Part shown: piece after piece, positions 28,037 through 36,951 of the stretch
Position numbering within the stretch: position 1 is the first letter of the stretch
How the letters are laid out: each line of letters begins with the position of its first letter
NCBI GenBank assembly: GCA_964640795.1
Contig: CAZXIN010000016.1
Coordinates: 1 to 64,000 of the forward strand
DNA length: 64,000 nucleotides
Reading direction: 5' to 3'
From: M269 sp964640795
Lineage (GTDB): Bacteria; Pseudomonadota; Gammaproteobacteria; Enterobacterales; Alteromonadaceae
Translations under genes and position numbers: made by a program
Notes under the pieces: generated by a model
Database searches by the model: none
Told to the model about the DNA's origin: nothing
Seen by the model: the letters and a program-made list of their open reading frames with translations, nothing else

Positions 28037-28282
28037 GACCACATTAGTTGAAGATTCATTTTGATCGAGAAAGGAAACAAGAGATGCATTGTGAATTTCA
28101 CGTTTTATTTCTTCTGTGCCAAATTCGACGGCGACCTGCTGTTTAATGCCGACAAAAGTATTCTTCGTCTTTCTAATCCATTTCAATGTCGACCTAACAG
28201 CAGCGGGTAATTGTTCAGGACTAATCACTACAGTGGCAACGATAGAAACCAATATGATTTCGAAAAAGCCTATGTCAAACAT
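28004..28282 (-). CDS. tatB: Orphan TatB-like twin-arginine translocase subunit
   Basis: From MFDIGFFEIIL at 28282 the protein has 92 residues, with the TatB-type N-terminal membrane helix, the hinge SPEQLPAAVRST and an amphipathic helix, then a charged tail. A longer frame starting at 28318 is possible but the MFDIG start is the family norm. No tatA or tatC is beside it. It lies convergent to a Tat-dependent dehydrogenase operon and may be a dedicated receptor copy for it. A possible sigma-54 promoter is 42 bases upstream. Confidence 0.85.
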   Translation of the reverse strand: MFDIGFFEIILVSIVATVVISPEQLPAAVRSTLKWIRKTKNTFVGIKQQVAVEFGTEEIKREIHNASLVSFLDQNESSTNVVEKKSANKTRK

Positions 28283-28323
28283 TTTATTGCTCCAAAAGTA
28301 GATACTCAAATGTCTCATATTTA

Positions 28324-28339
28324 TGCAAAATTCGATCCT
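28324..28339 (-). promoter_or_regulatory. Possible sigma-54 promoter of tatB
   Basis: On the minus strand AGGATCGAATTTTGCA keeps GG and GC at -24/-12 spacing, but its -24 element is weaker than the others in this window. Confidence 0.45.
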
Positions 28340-28437
28340 GAATTGACATTGTCATTAAAATTTTCCCAGTAAAGGTCAACAGGCACTAGTTATCTGGGAT
28401 CTTATCTAATCAATGAATCCGAACATACATGCCGGAA

Positions 28438-28463
28438 TGCAGCACATTGATACACCTGTTGCA
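28438..28463. promoter_or_regulatory. Activator-binding sites upstream of the E1 operon
   Basis: TGATACACCTGTTGCA (28448-28463) fits the 16-bp palindrome seen at the other sigma-54 units. An overlapping reverse copy, TGCAGCACATTGATAC (28438-28453), is weaker. The sites are about 120 bases upstream of the -24/-12 promoter, a usual enhancer distance. Confidence 0.6.
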
Positions 28464-28582
28464 TTTTTTGAAATCTATTAGAAGTGAGGCTTCTTCAATT
28501 CAGTTCCTTACCCTACGAAAGTTTAATATTTTACTTATTATTCATATGGATAGAGTTTATTTTGATAATTTTTAAAAAGTTT

Positions 28583-28598
28583 GGCGTGTTGCTTGCAA
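28583..28598 (+). promoter_or_regulatory. Sigma-54 promoter of the E1 operon
   Basis: TGGCGTGTTGCTTGCA is a near-consensus -24/-12 promoter. The E1 alpha start codon lies 160 bases downstream. Confidence 0.8.
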
Positions 28599-28758
28599 TT
28601 TTGACGCTAGGCACCTCTTTTTTCATTTTAGAAAGCAGAGGTCGAATAGCTGAGCATTAGATCACAATATATTTGTTCAGTTGCAAATTTTGACTTGTTG
28701 CAATCGATAAAAAACAGATTGCATTTAGCAATGTAAACGCATTATTCGGAGAATAAAA

Positions 28759-29745
28759 ATGAAACCATCGCTTGCGCAAAAATTATGGATGTATGAGCAC
28801 ATGCTTGTTAGCCGGTATTTTGAAGAGACGATTGAAAAAATATATCTAGAGGGAAAATCTCCGGTTTTTAACATGGCGAAAGGCCCGATACCAGGAGAGA
28901 TGCATTTATCTAATGGCCAGGAGCCTTGCGCTGTAGGCGTATGTGCTCACCTACATGACTACGACATTATTACAGCTACCCATCGACCACATCACCAGGC
29001 TATTGCTAAAGGCGTTGATTTAAAGAAGATGACAGCTGAAATTTTTGGCAAAAAAACAGGCCTCAGCGGTGGTAGAGGAGGGCACATGCATTTGTTTGAT
29101 GCTGATGTGAACTTCGCGTGCTCAGGAATTATTGGACAAGGAATGGGACCCGCTGTAGGAGGGGCACTGTCACGAAAGCTGCAAAACAAACCCGGCGTTG
29201 CAATTTCTTATATTGGTGAAGGCGCAGCTAACCAAGGGGCCTTTCATGAAGCGCTAAACTTAGCCTCGGTATGGAAATTACCGGTGGTGTTTATCGTAGA
29301 AGATAATGCCTGGGGAATATCAGTCGCAAAAGAAACAGCCACATCGGTACAGCACAATGCAGTTAGAGCGCAAGGTTATGGTATGCCAGGCGTATTCGTT
29401 CCAGGCAATGATCCAGTTGCAATTTTTGAAGCAGCTGGTGAAGCAATTGAGCGTGCACGAAATGGTGAGGGACCAACGCTACTTGATTTGGAAACCTACC
29501 GTTTGGCAGGTCACTTCATGGGAGATGGAGAAGATTATCGACCTAAAGGTGAAAAAGAAGGCTTACTGAAAAAAGATCCCATTTTAGTGTTTGAGAAAGA
29601 GCTTTTAGATAGTGAAGAGCTGACACCTGATCAAAATGAAAAAATTAAAAGCAAAGCGCGCACGCGTGTAGATGAAGCCGTGGAATTTGCTAGAAATAGT
29701 GAATATGCACCTGCTGAAGAAGCTATGGATTTTGTTTTTGTTTAG
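28759..29745 (+). CDS. 2-oxoacid/acetoin dehydrogenase E1 alpha subunit
   Basis: The 328-residue protein is a thiamine-diphosphate-dependent decarboxylase subunit with the cofactor motif GEGAANQGAFHEALNLAS (about 154-171) ending in EDNAWG, and the phosphorylation-loop region GGRGGHMHLF. It resembles AcoA and pyruvate-dehydrogenase-type E1 alpha. With the E1 beta and lipoyl protein that follow, it forms the decarboxylating half of an E1-E2 complex. The AcoR-like activator downstream favours an acetoin-type or similar small ketone or 2-oxoacid substrate. Specificity cannot be read from the sequence. Confidence 0.9.
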   Translation: MKPSLAQKLWMYEHMLVSRYFEETIEKIYLEGKSPVFNMAKGPIPGEMHLSNGQEPCAVGVCAHLHDYDIITATHRPHHQAIAKGVDLKKMTAEIFGKKTGLSGGRGGHMHLFDADVNFACSGIIGQGMGPAVGGALSRKLQNKPGVAISYIGEGAANQGAFHEALNLASVWKLPVVFIVEDNAWGISVAKETATSVQHNAVRAQGYGMPGVFVPGNDPVAIFEAAGEAIERARNGEGPTLLDLETYRLAGHFMGDGEDYRPKGEKEGLLKKDPILVFEKELLDSEELTPDQNEKIKSKARTRVDEAVEFARNSEYAPAEEAMDFVFV

Positions 29746-29800
29746 TGCACCGTTCCGTCAAAAAAAACGAGCGTTTCATGTATAGATTTGGAGAATAAAA

Positions 29801-30814
29801 ATGGCGATTAAAGAAAGAAAGCTGACTATTGCACGTGCAATGGCAGAAGGAATAGCACAAGAAATGCGCACTGACGAAAGTGTGTTTGTCATGGGCGAAG
29901 ATGTTGGACCTCTTGGCGGAGTATTTGGTAATACCCGCGGGCTTTTTGACGAATTCGGGGCTGAGAGGGTAAGAGATACGCCTATTTCCGAAACTGCGTT
30001 TATGGGGGCTGCAGTTGGCGCTGCATCCGATGGGATGAGGCCAGTTGTGGAGCTGATGTTTGTTGACTTCTTTGGCGTCTGCTTTGATGCAATTTACAAC
30101 AACATGGCTAAGAATGCCTATTTTTCGGGCGGAAATGTCAAGGTTCCAGTTGTACTAATGACGTCTACCGGCGGTGGTTATAGCGATGGTGGGCAACATT
30201 CACAATGTGTTTACGGCACATTCGCTCACTTACCTGGAATGAAAGTGGTGGTCCCTAGTAATGCATACGATGCGAAAGGTATGATGATTGCTGCTATACG
30301 AGACGATAACCCAGTCATTTTTATGTATCACAAAGCGCTTCAAGGGATGGGGTGGCTTGGTACTGAGCCCGGCGCCAATGTGCACGTTCCTGAAGAACAG
30401 TATGTTTTAGAGTTTGGTAAAGCAAAAACAGTTCGTGAAGGGAACGATGTGACAATTGTAAGTCTAGGTGTTGGTGTTCATCATGGGCTAAAAGCCGCTC
30501 AACAACTTGAAGACAAAGGTATCAGTGCCGAAGTCGTAGATTTAAGAACACTGGTTCCACTACACCGTGACCATGTTTTCAACTCCGTTAAAAAGACAGG
30601 GCGCCTTGTCGTCGTTGATGAAGATTATCACAGCTACGGAGTATCCGGAGAAATCATAGCCTCAGTCGTGGAACGCGATGTTTCAATTTTAAAGGCAGCT
30701 CCTCAACGGGTTGCTTATCCGGATATCCCAATTCCGTTCTCACCGATCATGGAACAGTGGGCGTTACCCAATCCAGAAAAAATTGTAGAGGTATGTTTGA
30801 AGTTTAACATATAG
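29801..30814 (+). CDS. 2-oxoacid/acetoin dehydrogenase E1 beta subunit
   Basis: The 337-residue transketolase-like subunit has VFVMGEDVGPLGGVFG near residue 29, RVRDTPISE (about 61), and the C-terminal GRLVVVDEDYHSYGVSGE, typical of AcoB/PdhB E1 beta. It pairs with the preceding E1 alpha; both genes have the same GGAGAATAAAA leader before ATG. The lipoyl carrier that receives the acyl group is probably encoded by the next gene. Confidence 0.93.
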   Translation: MAIKERKLTIARAMAEGIAQEMRTDESVFVMGEDVGPLGGVFGNTRGLFDEFGAERVRDTPISETAFMGAAVGAASDGMRPVVELMFVDFFGVCFDAIYNNMAKNAYFSGGNVKVPVVLMTSTGGGYSDGGQHSQCVYGTFAHLPGMKVVVPSNAYDAKGMMIAAIRDDNPVIFMYHKALQGMGWLGTEPGANVHVPEEQYVLEFGKAKTVREGNDVTIVSLGVGVHHGLKAAQQLEDKGISAEVVDLRTLVPLHRDHVFNSVKKTGRLVVVDEDYHSYGVSGEIIASVVERDVSILKAAPQRVAYPDIPIPFSPIMEQWALPNPEKIVEVCLKFNI

Positions 30815-30825
30815 GAGATATCAAT

Positions 30826-31059
30826 ATGTCAATGAAGGTTTCTATTCCATTGGAGTTGTGGGATGGCGACAGCGATGCGGTAATTACAACTTGGCTAGTT
30901 CAAGATGGATCGCAGGTTGAATATAAGCAGCTGGTTGCTGAAATCATGATGGAAAAAATTCAACATGAGATCCACAGCCCCGGTAACGGAAGAATTGCCA
31001 TTTTGAGACACGTTGACGAAATTGTGGGCAAAGGAGATTGCATTGCGCATTTAAGTTAG
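30826..31059 (+). CDS. Free-standing lipoyl-domain carrier protein (second copy)
   Basis: The 77-residue single lipoyl domain has the modifiable lysine in IMMEKIQHEIHSP. It is 11 bases downstream of E1 beta and behind AGGAGATATCA. It is homologous to the protein at 20488-20721, which accompanies the E2 catalytic domain. The 2-oxoacid dehydrogenase here thus appears to have separate, possibly interchangeable, lipoyl arms rather than arms built into E2. Confidence 0.9.
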   Translation: MSMKVSIPLELWDGDSDAVITTWLVQDGSQVEYKQLVAEIMMEKIQHEIHSPGNGRIAILRHVDEIVGKGDCIAHLS

Positions 31060-31175
31060 CGGATGAAACAATGTTATTTCGCTGATAAAAGATCGCTAAT
31101 ACAGAAAATATCCTACGGCCAATATTTGGCAGTAGGATGCGTATTTGTACTGACATATCATCAGTGAGGTGAATC

Positions 31176-31994
31176 ATGCAACATCAACTAATTTCCGGAC
31201 AATTGGATACCCATAAGGGTAGCAGTAACGTCATACCTAAATTTTCTGCTGAAGACGGTATTCTGCGTGAATTTTCTCTATTAGATAGTGTACTAGAAAA
31301 TAGACGTACCGCAGGGTTTTGCTTGTGGCAAAGTCACAGTGCAATTGTCTCTCCACGTTGGTCGCAAAAATCAACAGAAGCCATTACATTTTCTGAACAA
31401 AAAGCACTCGATACAAATGTTTCTGTAGTGTTCTGCGATAACAGGCTGCTTTCCTTTTATCAAGCCGAAGGTATTGTGAACATCACGTTAGCTTATACAC
31501 TGCCGCACTCTTGGCAAGAAAGTGACCGATTAATTAGTATATATCAAACCGTTGGAATGCCGCTTATTAATACCTTTAGGGCTTTTGGTATTGGTAACGT
31601 CGTATTAATCCCACCAAGTAAATCTAAACCCGAGCTTTCACAATGCATATTGGTCAATGGATGTCCATTTGGGACATTTACAATAAAATATCATGAGAGC
31701 ATCAGTGGGCAGATAGTTGTTACCCTCCATGGCGCATTTTTACTCAATCCGACTTTACAAGATAGGTCTCTTTTTGTGTCGTTGTTAGATAGTCAACTGG
31801 CTACCGAATCAAACGAGTACGTGTGTGTTCGAGAGCAATTTGATACAGAGGGAAAGATGAATTTAGACGCACAATTTATAGAGAACTTGCAGTGTAATTT
31901 AGAAATCGCAATGTGCGGATTAGTTGCAGCTAACTCTAAATGTGCGGCAATTTCAGATCAGTACGCTAAATATCTCATACATAAAACAGAATAA
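31176..31994 (+). CDS. Degenerate lipoate-ligase-like protein
   Basis: The 272-residue protein can be laid on the LplA/LipB fold (LLDSVLENRRTAGFCLWQSH near 36-55, then QAEGIVNITLAYTLP near 103-117, equivalent to GNLNYS). The RRxxGG segment reads FCDNRLLSFYQ, and the catalytic KIAG lysine segment is not conserved. It is probably not a ligase and may be a lipoyl-protein-binding or regulatory relative. It directly follows the E1-lipoyl genes, mirroring the intact ligase in the minus-strand operon. The fold assignment is my reading by eye. Confidence 0.55.
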   Translation: MQHQLISGQLDTHKGSSNVIPKFSAEDGILREFSLLDSVLENRRTAGFCLWQSHSAIVSPRWSQKSTEAITFSEQKALDTNVSVVFCDNRLLSFYQAEGIVNITLAYTLPHSWQESDRLISIYQTVGMPLINTFRAFGIGNVVLIPPSKSKPELSQCILVNGCPFGTFTIKYHESISGQIVVTLHGAFLLNPTLQDRSLFVSLLDSQLATESNEYVCVREQFDTEGKMNLDAQFIENLQCNLEIAMCGLVAANSKCAAISDQYAKYLIHKTE

Positions 31995-32002
31995 GGCTCA
32001 AT

Positions 32003-32399
32003 ATGAACTCTCAACCCCAAAAAAGCCAATTTGTTACTGAAAATGAATGGGAGACTTTATCTGTCACTTAAAACAGCAATTAAACTCGATATTGCTTCTC
32101 AAGTCACTGATTCTCCAAGACACGTCAAGCAAATTGCTTCGGGTGTGCATGAAGACGAAGAGATCGTGTGCGAAATACTAAGAACGCTTGTTTCATTCGA
32201 TATTTTTGAGGAAACAAGCGAAAAGTTTTTTTCAACCTCTAAAATGAAAGAAATTGATAACGTTAAAGGTTTTGATGTTAACTACGCCCATAGATTTGTA
32301 TTGCTTTCTTCGATCAACAATCTATTTCAGTTCAGTAAATTAAACACGATATCTGATTTTACAAATTCAGGACAGTCGAATCCGCTTGGTCGTGATTAA
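32003..32399 (+). pseudogene. O-methyltransferase dimerisation-domain fragment with frameshift
   Basis: The ATG at 32003 gives MNSQPQKSQ and then stops at 32072. The frame beginning near 32031 continues as NGRLYLSLKTAIKLDIA and winged-helix-like EIVCEILRTLVSFDIFEE. One base change in the CCCCAAAAAA run would join them. The joined product resembles only the N-terminal dimerisation domain of plant-type/bacterial O-methyltransferases. No SAM-binding domain follows. It is probably a decayed gene, although a short regulatory protein or a slippage site cannot be ruled out. Confidence 0.5.
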
Positions 32400-32625
32400 T
32401 ACACGTAAAAAAAGCGATAAGCTCTTCATATACAATCTGTTGGCTTGGGAGTTTTTAACATTACTGTTATAATTCAAGGTAGCTAAAGTGTTTTTCTACT
32501 GATGATATTTCTAAGTTATTCCTCTGACTAATTGGAAAGAGATGATGGTTTTAATTCGAAGCTTTTAGTAGTTGAGCGAAAAGTATTTTAGATAGCACTG
32601 TAGAAAACTTTGCTATGGGATAAAA

Positions 32626-34620
32626 ATGAGTAAACCAGGCGCATTTGAAGTACACAAAAGTCGAGTTGTAGCCACAGCAAAAGAATTTAATTCCACTAGC
32701 TTGGGAACGATTAATGAAGATAATACTATTGCGGAGTCTTGGAAGCGTTGTCTTGATGTCCACAAGCTTGATCCTGCGCATCCTGCACCTGCACATATTT
32801 TGCCTGCTCACGAAATACTAGAACACAAAGATCAGATTGATAGCTTTCTGCACGTAGCCAGGATAGGTATGGAAGGGCTATATAAACATGTATCCAGCCT
32901 CAACTACGTTTTATTACTAACTGACTCAGAAGGTATTACAGTAGATTATATCGGCGATACATGTTTCGATGGAGAATTGAAAGATGCAGGTTTGTATTTA
33001 GGTGCCGATTGGAGTGAGGAACGTTCAGGCACAAATGGCGTAGGCACCTGTTTGAGAACTCAGCAGTCTATAATTTGTCATAGAACTGATCATTTTCATG
33101 CAAGAGATATTGAATTAACCTGCTCAGCAGCTCCCGTATTTGATCCTATTGGTGATATGTTGGCCGTATTGGACATTTCAGCACTCCGATCCCCGATTCC
33201 AAAAGATAGTCAGCTCTTAGCCAGCCAACTTGTGAACATGTATGCACGAAAAATCGAAAGTGCCAATTTTGTCCGCCATTTTTCAAATAGTTGGATACTG
33301 AGATTCACCAATACGCCAGAGTTTGTCGATGTTGCAACAGATAATCTGTTGGCCATTGATGGTGACGGAAAAATACTTGGCGCAACGCAAGCTGCAGCTT
33401 CGAATTTGAAGCAAGGGGCTACAGTGAAAGATATCGTAGGAAAGTCAGCAGTTGAGTTCTTCGAGTGCTCTTTAGAGCAGCTAATGATTATAGCTAGAAA
33501 TGGGGAACATTCGGCTAAAAAGATGTTAATTACACGAGAAAAGCATGAGCTTTTTTATGCCGGATTGATAGAGCCCAAAGGCACATTGCCGATGGAAGTG
33601 AAAGCGACGAACCCTGAAAAGAACTTTAAACCATTAGAAAATTTGAGCAACAACGATCCTTTAATGGATAGAGCAATTGGCAGGGCAAAACGCCTTATTG
33701 ATAAAAACGTTAATATCATTATTGGCGGAGAAACAGGAACAGGCAAAGAGGTAATGGCCAAAGCGCTACATGATAGTAGTGAACGTGCATCAAACCCATT
33801 TATAGCCGTAAATTGTGCAGCAATCCCGGAATCACTAATTGAAAGTGAATTATTTGGTTATAAAGCAGGTTCATTTACAGGGGCAAATAATAAAGGCCAG
33901 AAAGGGCTAATTATGCAATCAAGTGGAGGTACGCTATTCTTAGATGAAATTGGTGATATGCCGCTATTGCTTCAGTCCCGTTTGTTACGCGTTCTTGCTG
34001 AAAAAGAAGTATTGGCAGTAGGCTCGAACAAACCTGAAAATGTAGATCTGCATGTAATATCGGCCAGTCACAGGGACCTTAGAGTTCTTATTGCAGAAGG
34101 CACTTTTCGCGAAGATCTATATTATCGCCTCAATGGCGCTATTCTAAGCCTACCAGCATTGCGAGATCGCAGGGACAAAGGGTTCATTACTATGAATCTT
34201 GTTGCTCAAGAAGCACGCGAACGCAGTATGTCGGTAAAAATGTCAAATGAAGCTATGAAAGTTATTTTGGGATATGATTGGCCAGGAAACGTCAGGCAAC
34301 TTCGAAATGCTCTACAATTTGCGCTGGCTGTTTGTGAAGATAATATGATCAAACCTGAAGACTTACCCGATGAAATATTTGAAGAGAGTAGTCAAACTAG
34401 CAATATAACAGATGCTTCTTTAAAAAAAATGATCACCACCTCAAGTCATATACATAGCGAAGAAATCGAGCACTATCCCGCAAAAATCCGCAAATTGGTG
34501 GAGCTTTTGAGAGAGAATCAATGGAATATTACTGCAGTTTCAGACAAACTTGGTGTATCTCGTTCTACAATTTATAGGAGGATGGAGCGATATGGAATAG
34601 TTCCGCCCAACCTAATGTAA
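32626..34620 (+). CDS. Sigma-54-dependent activator, AcoR-like (GAF-AAA-Fis)
   Basis: The 664-residue protein begins with a GAF-type sensory region (about 90-200; LLTDSEGITVDYIGD, SGTNGVGTCLRTQQ). A PAS-like stretch and an AAA+ domain follow, with Walker A GETGTGKE (about 366), sigma-54 contact loop GSFTGA (in place of GAFTGA), and Walker B GGTLFLDEIGD. The end is a Fis-type helix-turn-helix (NITAVSDKLGVSRSTIYRRM). It follows the E1 operon, which has a strong -24/-12 promoter, as AcoR does in acetoin clusters. It is the candidate activator of all sigma-54 units in this window. The activating ligand is unknown. Confidence 0.93.
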   Translation: MSKPGAFEVHKSRVVATAKEFNSTSLGTINEDNTIAESWKRCLDVHKLDPAHPAPAHILPAHEILEHKDQIDSFLHVARIGMEGLYKHVSSLNYVLLLTDSEGITVDYIGDTCFDGELKDAGLYLGADWSEERSGTNGVGTCLRTQQSIICHRTDHFHARDIELTCSAAPVFDPIGDMLAVLDISALRSPIPKDSQLLASQLVNMYARKIESANFVRHFSNSWILRFTNTPEFVDVATDNLLAIDGDGKILGATQAAASNLKQGATVKDIVGKSAVEFFECSLEQLMIIARNGEHSAKKMLITREKHELFYAGLIEPKGTLPMEVKATNPEKNFKPLENLSNNDPLMDRAIGRAKRLIDKNVNIIIGGETGTGKEVMAKALHDSSERASNPFIAVNCAAIPESLIESELFGYKAGSFTGANNKGQKGLIMQSSGGTLFLDEIGDMPLLLQSRLLRVLAEKEVLAVGSNKPENVDLHVISASHRDLRVLIAEGTFREDLYYRLNGAILSLPALRDRRDKGFITMNLVAQEARERSMSVKMSNEAMKVILGYDWPGNVRQLRNALQFALAVCEDNMIKPEDLPDEIFEESSQTSNITDASLKKMITTSSHIHSEEIEHYPAKIRKLVELLRENQWNITAVSDKLGVSRSTIYRRMERYGIVPPNLM

Positions 34621-34970
34621 TTTATCGTACTAAAATTGTATTGACTATGGATTTTTCTCCCAGTTGGGGTGACAGACATTTCATTTTTAATGGAAAATAT
34701 TTAGTAAGAGAGTCTTATTTTTACAATCACTACCTTCCTACACTACTAGTCCAAATTAGTTAAATATTTTTAGATATCAGCACGCACTCAGCAATTTTCT
34801 TTATATATTCAAATTTCAGCTTCGATGTATTTATATTGGCATTGTTAATGCTTCCTCTACCGTGTTAACAATTTATTAACTGGATGTTTTACATAGTTTC
34901 AATATTTAACGTTGAAATATGAATCAATTTCAGGAAGGCGGTTTCTTACTTCTATTGAAGAGATAACGAT
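34621..34970 (+). other. Intergenic region upstream of the chemoreceptor
   Basis: No gene is seen in these 350 bases. The region contains the sigma-54 type promoter at 34837. A weak candidate activator site lies at 34668-34683 (GGTGACAGACATTTCA). Confidence 0.5.
34837..34852 (+). promoter_or_regulatory. Sigma-54 promoter of the chemoreceptor gene
   Basis: TGGCATTGTTAATGCT has GG and GC with -24/-12 spacing and lies 118 bases before the start codon. Confidence 0.65.
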
Positions 34971-36596
34971 ATGACAATTAAATTAAAGCTTACAACGGTA
35001 ACATTAGTAACCATATTTTCGATGATCTTATTGAGTGTCCTCGCATTAAATAAAACTAACGATTTTTTGATATACCTTTTGAAGTCAGAACTCAAAGTAC
35101 TAACAGAAACGACCATAGGTGTAGCTAAATCCTTAGAGTCGGACGTACAGTCAGGGAAGTTGACAAGGAGTGATGCTAAGGAGAAATTTGCTGAAATCGT
35201 AAATCATCTTCGCTATTACGAAGGGGAAGAGTTTTTCTACGCTTTTGATTTTGAAGGTAACACGCTCGCATTGGGAGCAGATCCATCTCTTGTGGGAACA
35301 AGTATGATGGGGTTGCAGGACCCCGATACTGGAGCGTATATAATTAAAGAGATGCTAGAAACTGTAAAGCAAACAGGCCAAGTTTATCATGAACATAGTT
35401 ATCCTAAAGCAGGTAAAACTGTGCCCGAGCCCAAGGTTGCTTTTGCAATGTACTTTGAACCTTGGGACGTCATGATCGGTTCAGGTCTCTATTTCGATAG
35501 AGTAAATGTGTTGTCCTCTGAATTTCTTCGCAGTATCTCTATGACAGTTGTTTTTCTTGTCGTGCCTATATCCATTTTGTTGTTTTTTATAGCAAAAAGT
35601 ATCCTCTCTCGTCTCAATGGGTTCAAAGAGGCTATGGATGATGTTGCTAGTGGCGATGCAGATTTGACAGCCAGACTCGATGACAATTGCAAAGATGAAT
35701 TTGCGCAGGTAGCGCATTCCTTCAATCATTTTATCTCTGAGATTAAAAGCATAGTTATCGCGGCAAAAGAATCCTGTGATTCTTTATGTAACATTTCCAG
35801 TGAAATGTCTTCCTGCGTAGAAGTTGCAACAAATACTATTCACCAGCAAAGACAGGAAACAGAAATGGTATCTACGGCTATCACTGAAATGACTTCCTCA
35901 GTCAATGAAGTAGCTAACAACGCCAGTGTTACTAATATCAGGACAGAAAAAACGTCCAATGCCGCAGAAGAAGGTAAGACTGTAGCACAGGACAACTGTT
36001 CTAGCGTTGCTGCATTGGGTGATGATATGAAGAAGACATTAAGTCGACTTAATGAATTAAAAGAAAGTAGTGGCAACATTGGGTCAATTCTTGAAGTGAT
36101 AAAATCTATTGCTGAGCAAACCAATCTACTCGCTCTCAATGCTGCTATAGAAGCGGCTAGAGCTGGAGAGTCTGGTCGAGGATTTGCTGTCGTAGCCGAC
36201 GAGGTTAGAAGTTTAGCACATAGAACTCAAGAGTCTACGAATGAAATTGAAGGCATTATTGAATCATTACAATACGCATCTGGTAACGCATATGAGTCTA
36301 TGCAGAGTAGCAGCTTGATGGTTGAACAGGTGATTCAATTGTCGAAAAGCTCCGAAATTGTATTAGACGAAATTCAATCTAATACTAGCGAGATAAGAGA
36401 TATGAACGCGCAAGTAGCGACAGCTACAGAACAACAGTCGTTGGTCGCCAGTGAAATCTCACGCAATATGACTTCCATTTATGACAAGAGTCGAGAAGTA
36501 TCTGAACTTGCCACGGATGTTCTAAGCAACAGTAAGCGTGTTAACACGATGAGTTTGGAGCTAATGTCGTCGTTTACAAAGTTTAAAGGCATTTAG
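34971..36596 (+). CDS. Methyl-accepting chemotaxis protein with single Cache domain
   Basis: The 541-residue protein has a first membrane helix (about 10-27), a periplasmic Cache domain (FYAFDFEGNTLALGADPSLVG, about 85-105; later EPWDVMIGSGLYFD), a second helix (about 190-210), a HAMP linker and a cytoplasmic signalling hairpin with IAEQTNLLALNAAIEAARAG. It senses an extracellular small molecule, possibly an organic acid as for many Cache receptors, and signals to CheA. Its place behind the AcoR-like gene and a sigma-54 promoter suggests taxis toward the substrate of the island. Confidence 0.93.
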   Translation: MTIKLKLTTVTLVTIFSMILLSVLALNKTNDFLIYLLKSELKVLTETTIGVAKSLESDVQSGKLTRSDAKEKFAEIVNHLRYYEGEEFFYAFDFEGNTLALGADPSLVGTSMMGLQDPDTGAYIIKEMLETVKQTGQVYHEHSYPKAGKTVPEPKVAFAMYFEPWDVMIGSGLYFDRVNVLSSEFLRSISMTVVFLVVPISILLFFIAKSILSRLNGFKEAMDDVASGDADLTARLDDNCKDEFAQVAHSFNHFISEIKSIVIAAKESCDSLCNISSEMSSCVEVATNTIHQQRQETEMVSTAITEMTSSVNEVANNASVTNIRTEKTSNAAEEGKTVAQDNCSSVAALGDDMKKTLSRLNELKESSGNIGSILEVIKSIAEQTNLLALNAAIEAARAGESGRGFAVVADEVRSLAHRTQESTNEIEGIIESLQYASGNAYESMQSSSLMVEQVIQLSKSSEIVLDEIQSNTSEIRDMNAQVATATEQQSLVASEISRNMTSIYDKSREVSELATDVLSNSKRVNTMSLELMSSFTKFKGI

Positions 36597-36701
36597 TAGC
36601 AGGCTAAGGTGTATAGCTTCCAATGTTGATGTATTAAAAACATATGGAAAGTGCGGCGAAAGTTAGTCTTTTTTCCACACTATTTTAAACGATATTATTT
36701 T

Positions 36702-36726
36702 TGCAACATGTGTTGCATATGTTTCA
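36702..36726. promoter_or_regulatory. Orphan activator-type palindromes
   Basis: TGCAACATGTGTTGCA (36702-36717) has 7-bp half-sites, the most symmetrical copy of the motif. TGTTGCATATGTTTCA (36711-36726) overlaps it. No sigma-54 promoter was recognised next to it before the IS. Confidence 0.5.
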
Positions 36727-36911
36727 ACTTAATATTAAAAACGGTAATTAGTCATTCGCTTTATTATTTAAGAGTCGGCAAAACTACTAGGTTGAAGCAA
36801 TTGACTTTTAAGGCATACGAATCAATAGTCCGGGCCTAATCTAATTAAAGCTGCATAGGTTGAAACAATTTGCGTCAATAAACTAAGAGTAGATATTGCT
36901 TTAATAATTGT

Positions 36912-36951
36912 AAATGGCGTTGTTGATCAAATAGACTGCTAAACGCCATTT
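36912..36951 (+). terminator. Hairpin with 10-bp stem and T-run
   Basis: AAATGGCGTT and AACGCCATTT form a perfect 10-bp stem with a 20-base loop, followed by TT. It may end chemoreceptor transcription or be part of an old IS end. Confidence 0.5.

Noticed and set aside
36651..36839. 62-codon frame between the chemoreceptor and the IS
   Set aside because: Low-complexity, Cys/Phe-rich product with no family resemblance, and it overlaps putative regulator sites.
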